6,330 bases of DNA from Flavobacterium sp. UBA4098. Its GTDB lineage: Bacteria > Bacteroidota > Bacteroidia > Flavobacteriales > Flavobacteriaceae. Numbering within the stretch: position 1 is the first letter of the stretch; each line of letters starts with the position of its first letter. The position numbers and the translations under genes were made by a program. Positions 6,295 to 6,330 of this stretch are shown here, piece after piece. Under the pieces are notes generated by a model. It was not told the origin of the DNA and searched no databases. It worked only from the letters and a program-made list of their open reading frames with translations. The stretch covers positions 1 to 6,330 of the forward strand of contig DFXW01000007.1 of the NCBI GenBank assembly GCA_002382495.1. Direction: 5' to 3'.

Positions 6295-6330
6295 TTATAA
6301 ATTATCGATTACAGCACTTAATCGTTCTGT
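6295..6330 (-). CDS. Possible C-terminal end of an upstream gene (partial)
   Basis: On the minus strand the last 36 bases of the window read as an open frame, TERLSAVIDNL, ending in TAA at 6297-6295. The peptide looks like a natural helical C-terminus, and a gene end here would fit the same-strand gene order and leave a 93-base gap before the CNNM start. Eleven codons are far too few to identify a product, and the open frame could be chance. Confidence 0.3.
   Translation of the reverse strand, partial: TERLSAVIDNL

Noticed and set aside
6241..6312. Two copies of ATCGATTAC (6241-6249 and 6304-6312)
   Set aside because: A 9-base direct repeat 63 bases apart; the second copy lies within the possible gene end at the right edge. 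Chance is the simplest explanation, and there is no palindromic or att-like context.

Overview
This AT-rich 6.3 kb window looks like ordinary chromosome from a member of the Bacteroidota, most likely a Flavobacterium-type flavobacterium. Three things suggest this. The secreted proteins have signal peptides ending in the 'FSQ' or 'LSQ' pattern common in that group. The translation starts lack a clear Shine-Dalgarno sequence. The protein sequences (Obg of about 330 aa, a CNNM/CBS/CorC protein, a short RadC, an Mpl-like ligase) also look flavobacterial. This placement rests on recognition of the sequences, not on a database search.

Every supported gene is on the minus strand, so transcription runs from the right edge to the left. 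At the right edge (6295-6330) is what may be the last 11 codons of an unidentified gene, followed by a short AT-rich intergenic stretch. Next come a CNNM/CBS/CorC membrane transporter-like protein (4924-6201, apparently starting at TTG) and, 11 bases later, the essential ribosome-associated GTPase Obg (3911-4912). This pair ends at a clear intrinsic terminator (3859-3887). A secreted TPR protein (3114-3800) follows as its own unit. After a 76-base gap holding an imperfect inverted repeat comes a tight gene string: an Mpl-like Mur ligase (1682-3037), RadC (967-1659), a YjjG-family HAD nucleotidase (269-958) and the start of a secreted protein of unknown function (1-266, cut by the window edge). 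Gaps within the string are 22, 8 and 2 bases, so it is probably one operon.

The genes are mostly housekeeping: cell-wall precursor recycling (Mpl-like), nucleotide-pool cleaning (YjjG), a JAB-domain protein of unsettled role (RadC), ribosome assembly (Obg) and membrane ion homeostasis or efflux (CNNM/CorC). I see no mobile element, CRISPR array, tRNA, rRNA, toxin-antitoxin pair or defence cassette, and no sign of horizontal transfer. No gene-free stretch exceeds 300 bases; the longest are about 110 bases (3801-3910) and about 93 bases (6202-6294). The points most worth a second look are the TTG start of the CNNM gene, the MurC-like substrate-loop motif in the Mpl-like ligase, the uncharacterised secreted protein at the left edge, and the inverted repeat before the ligase gene. 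I did not find a convincing new biological system.
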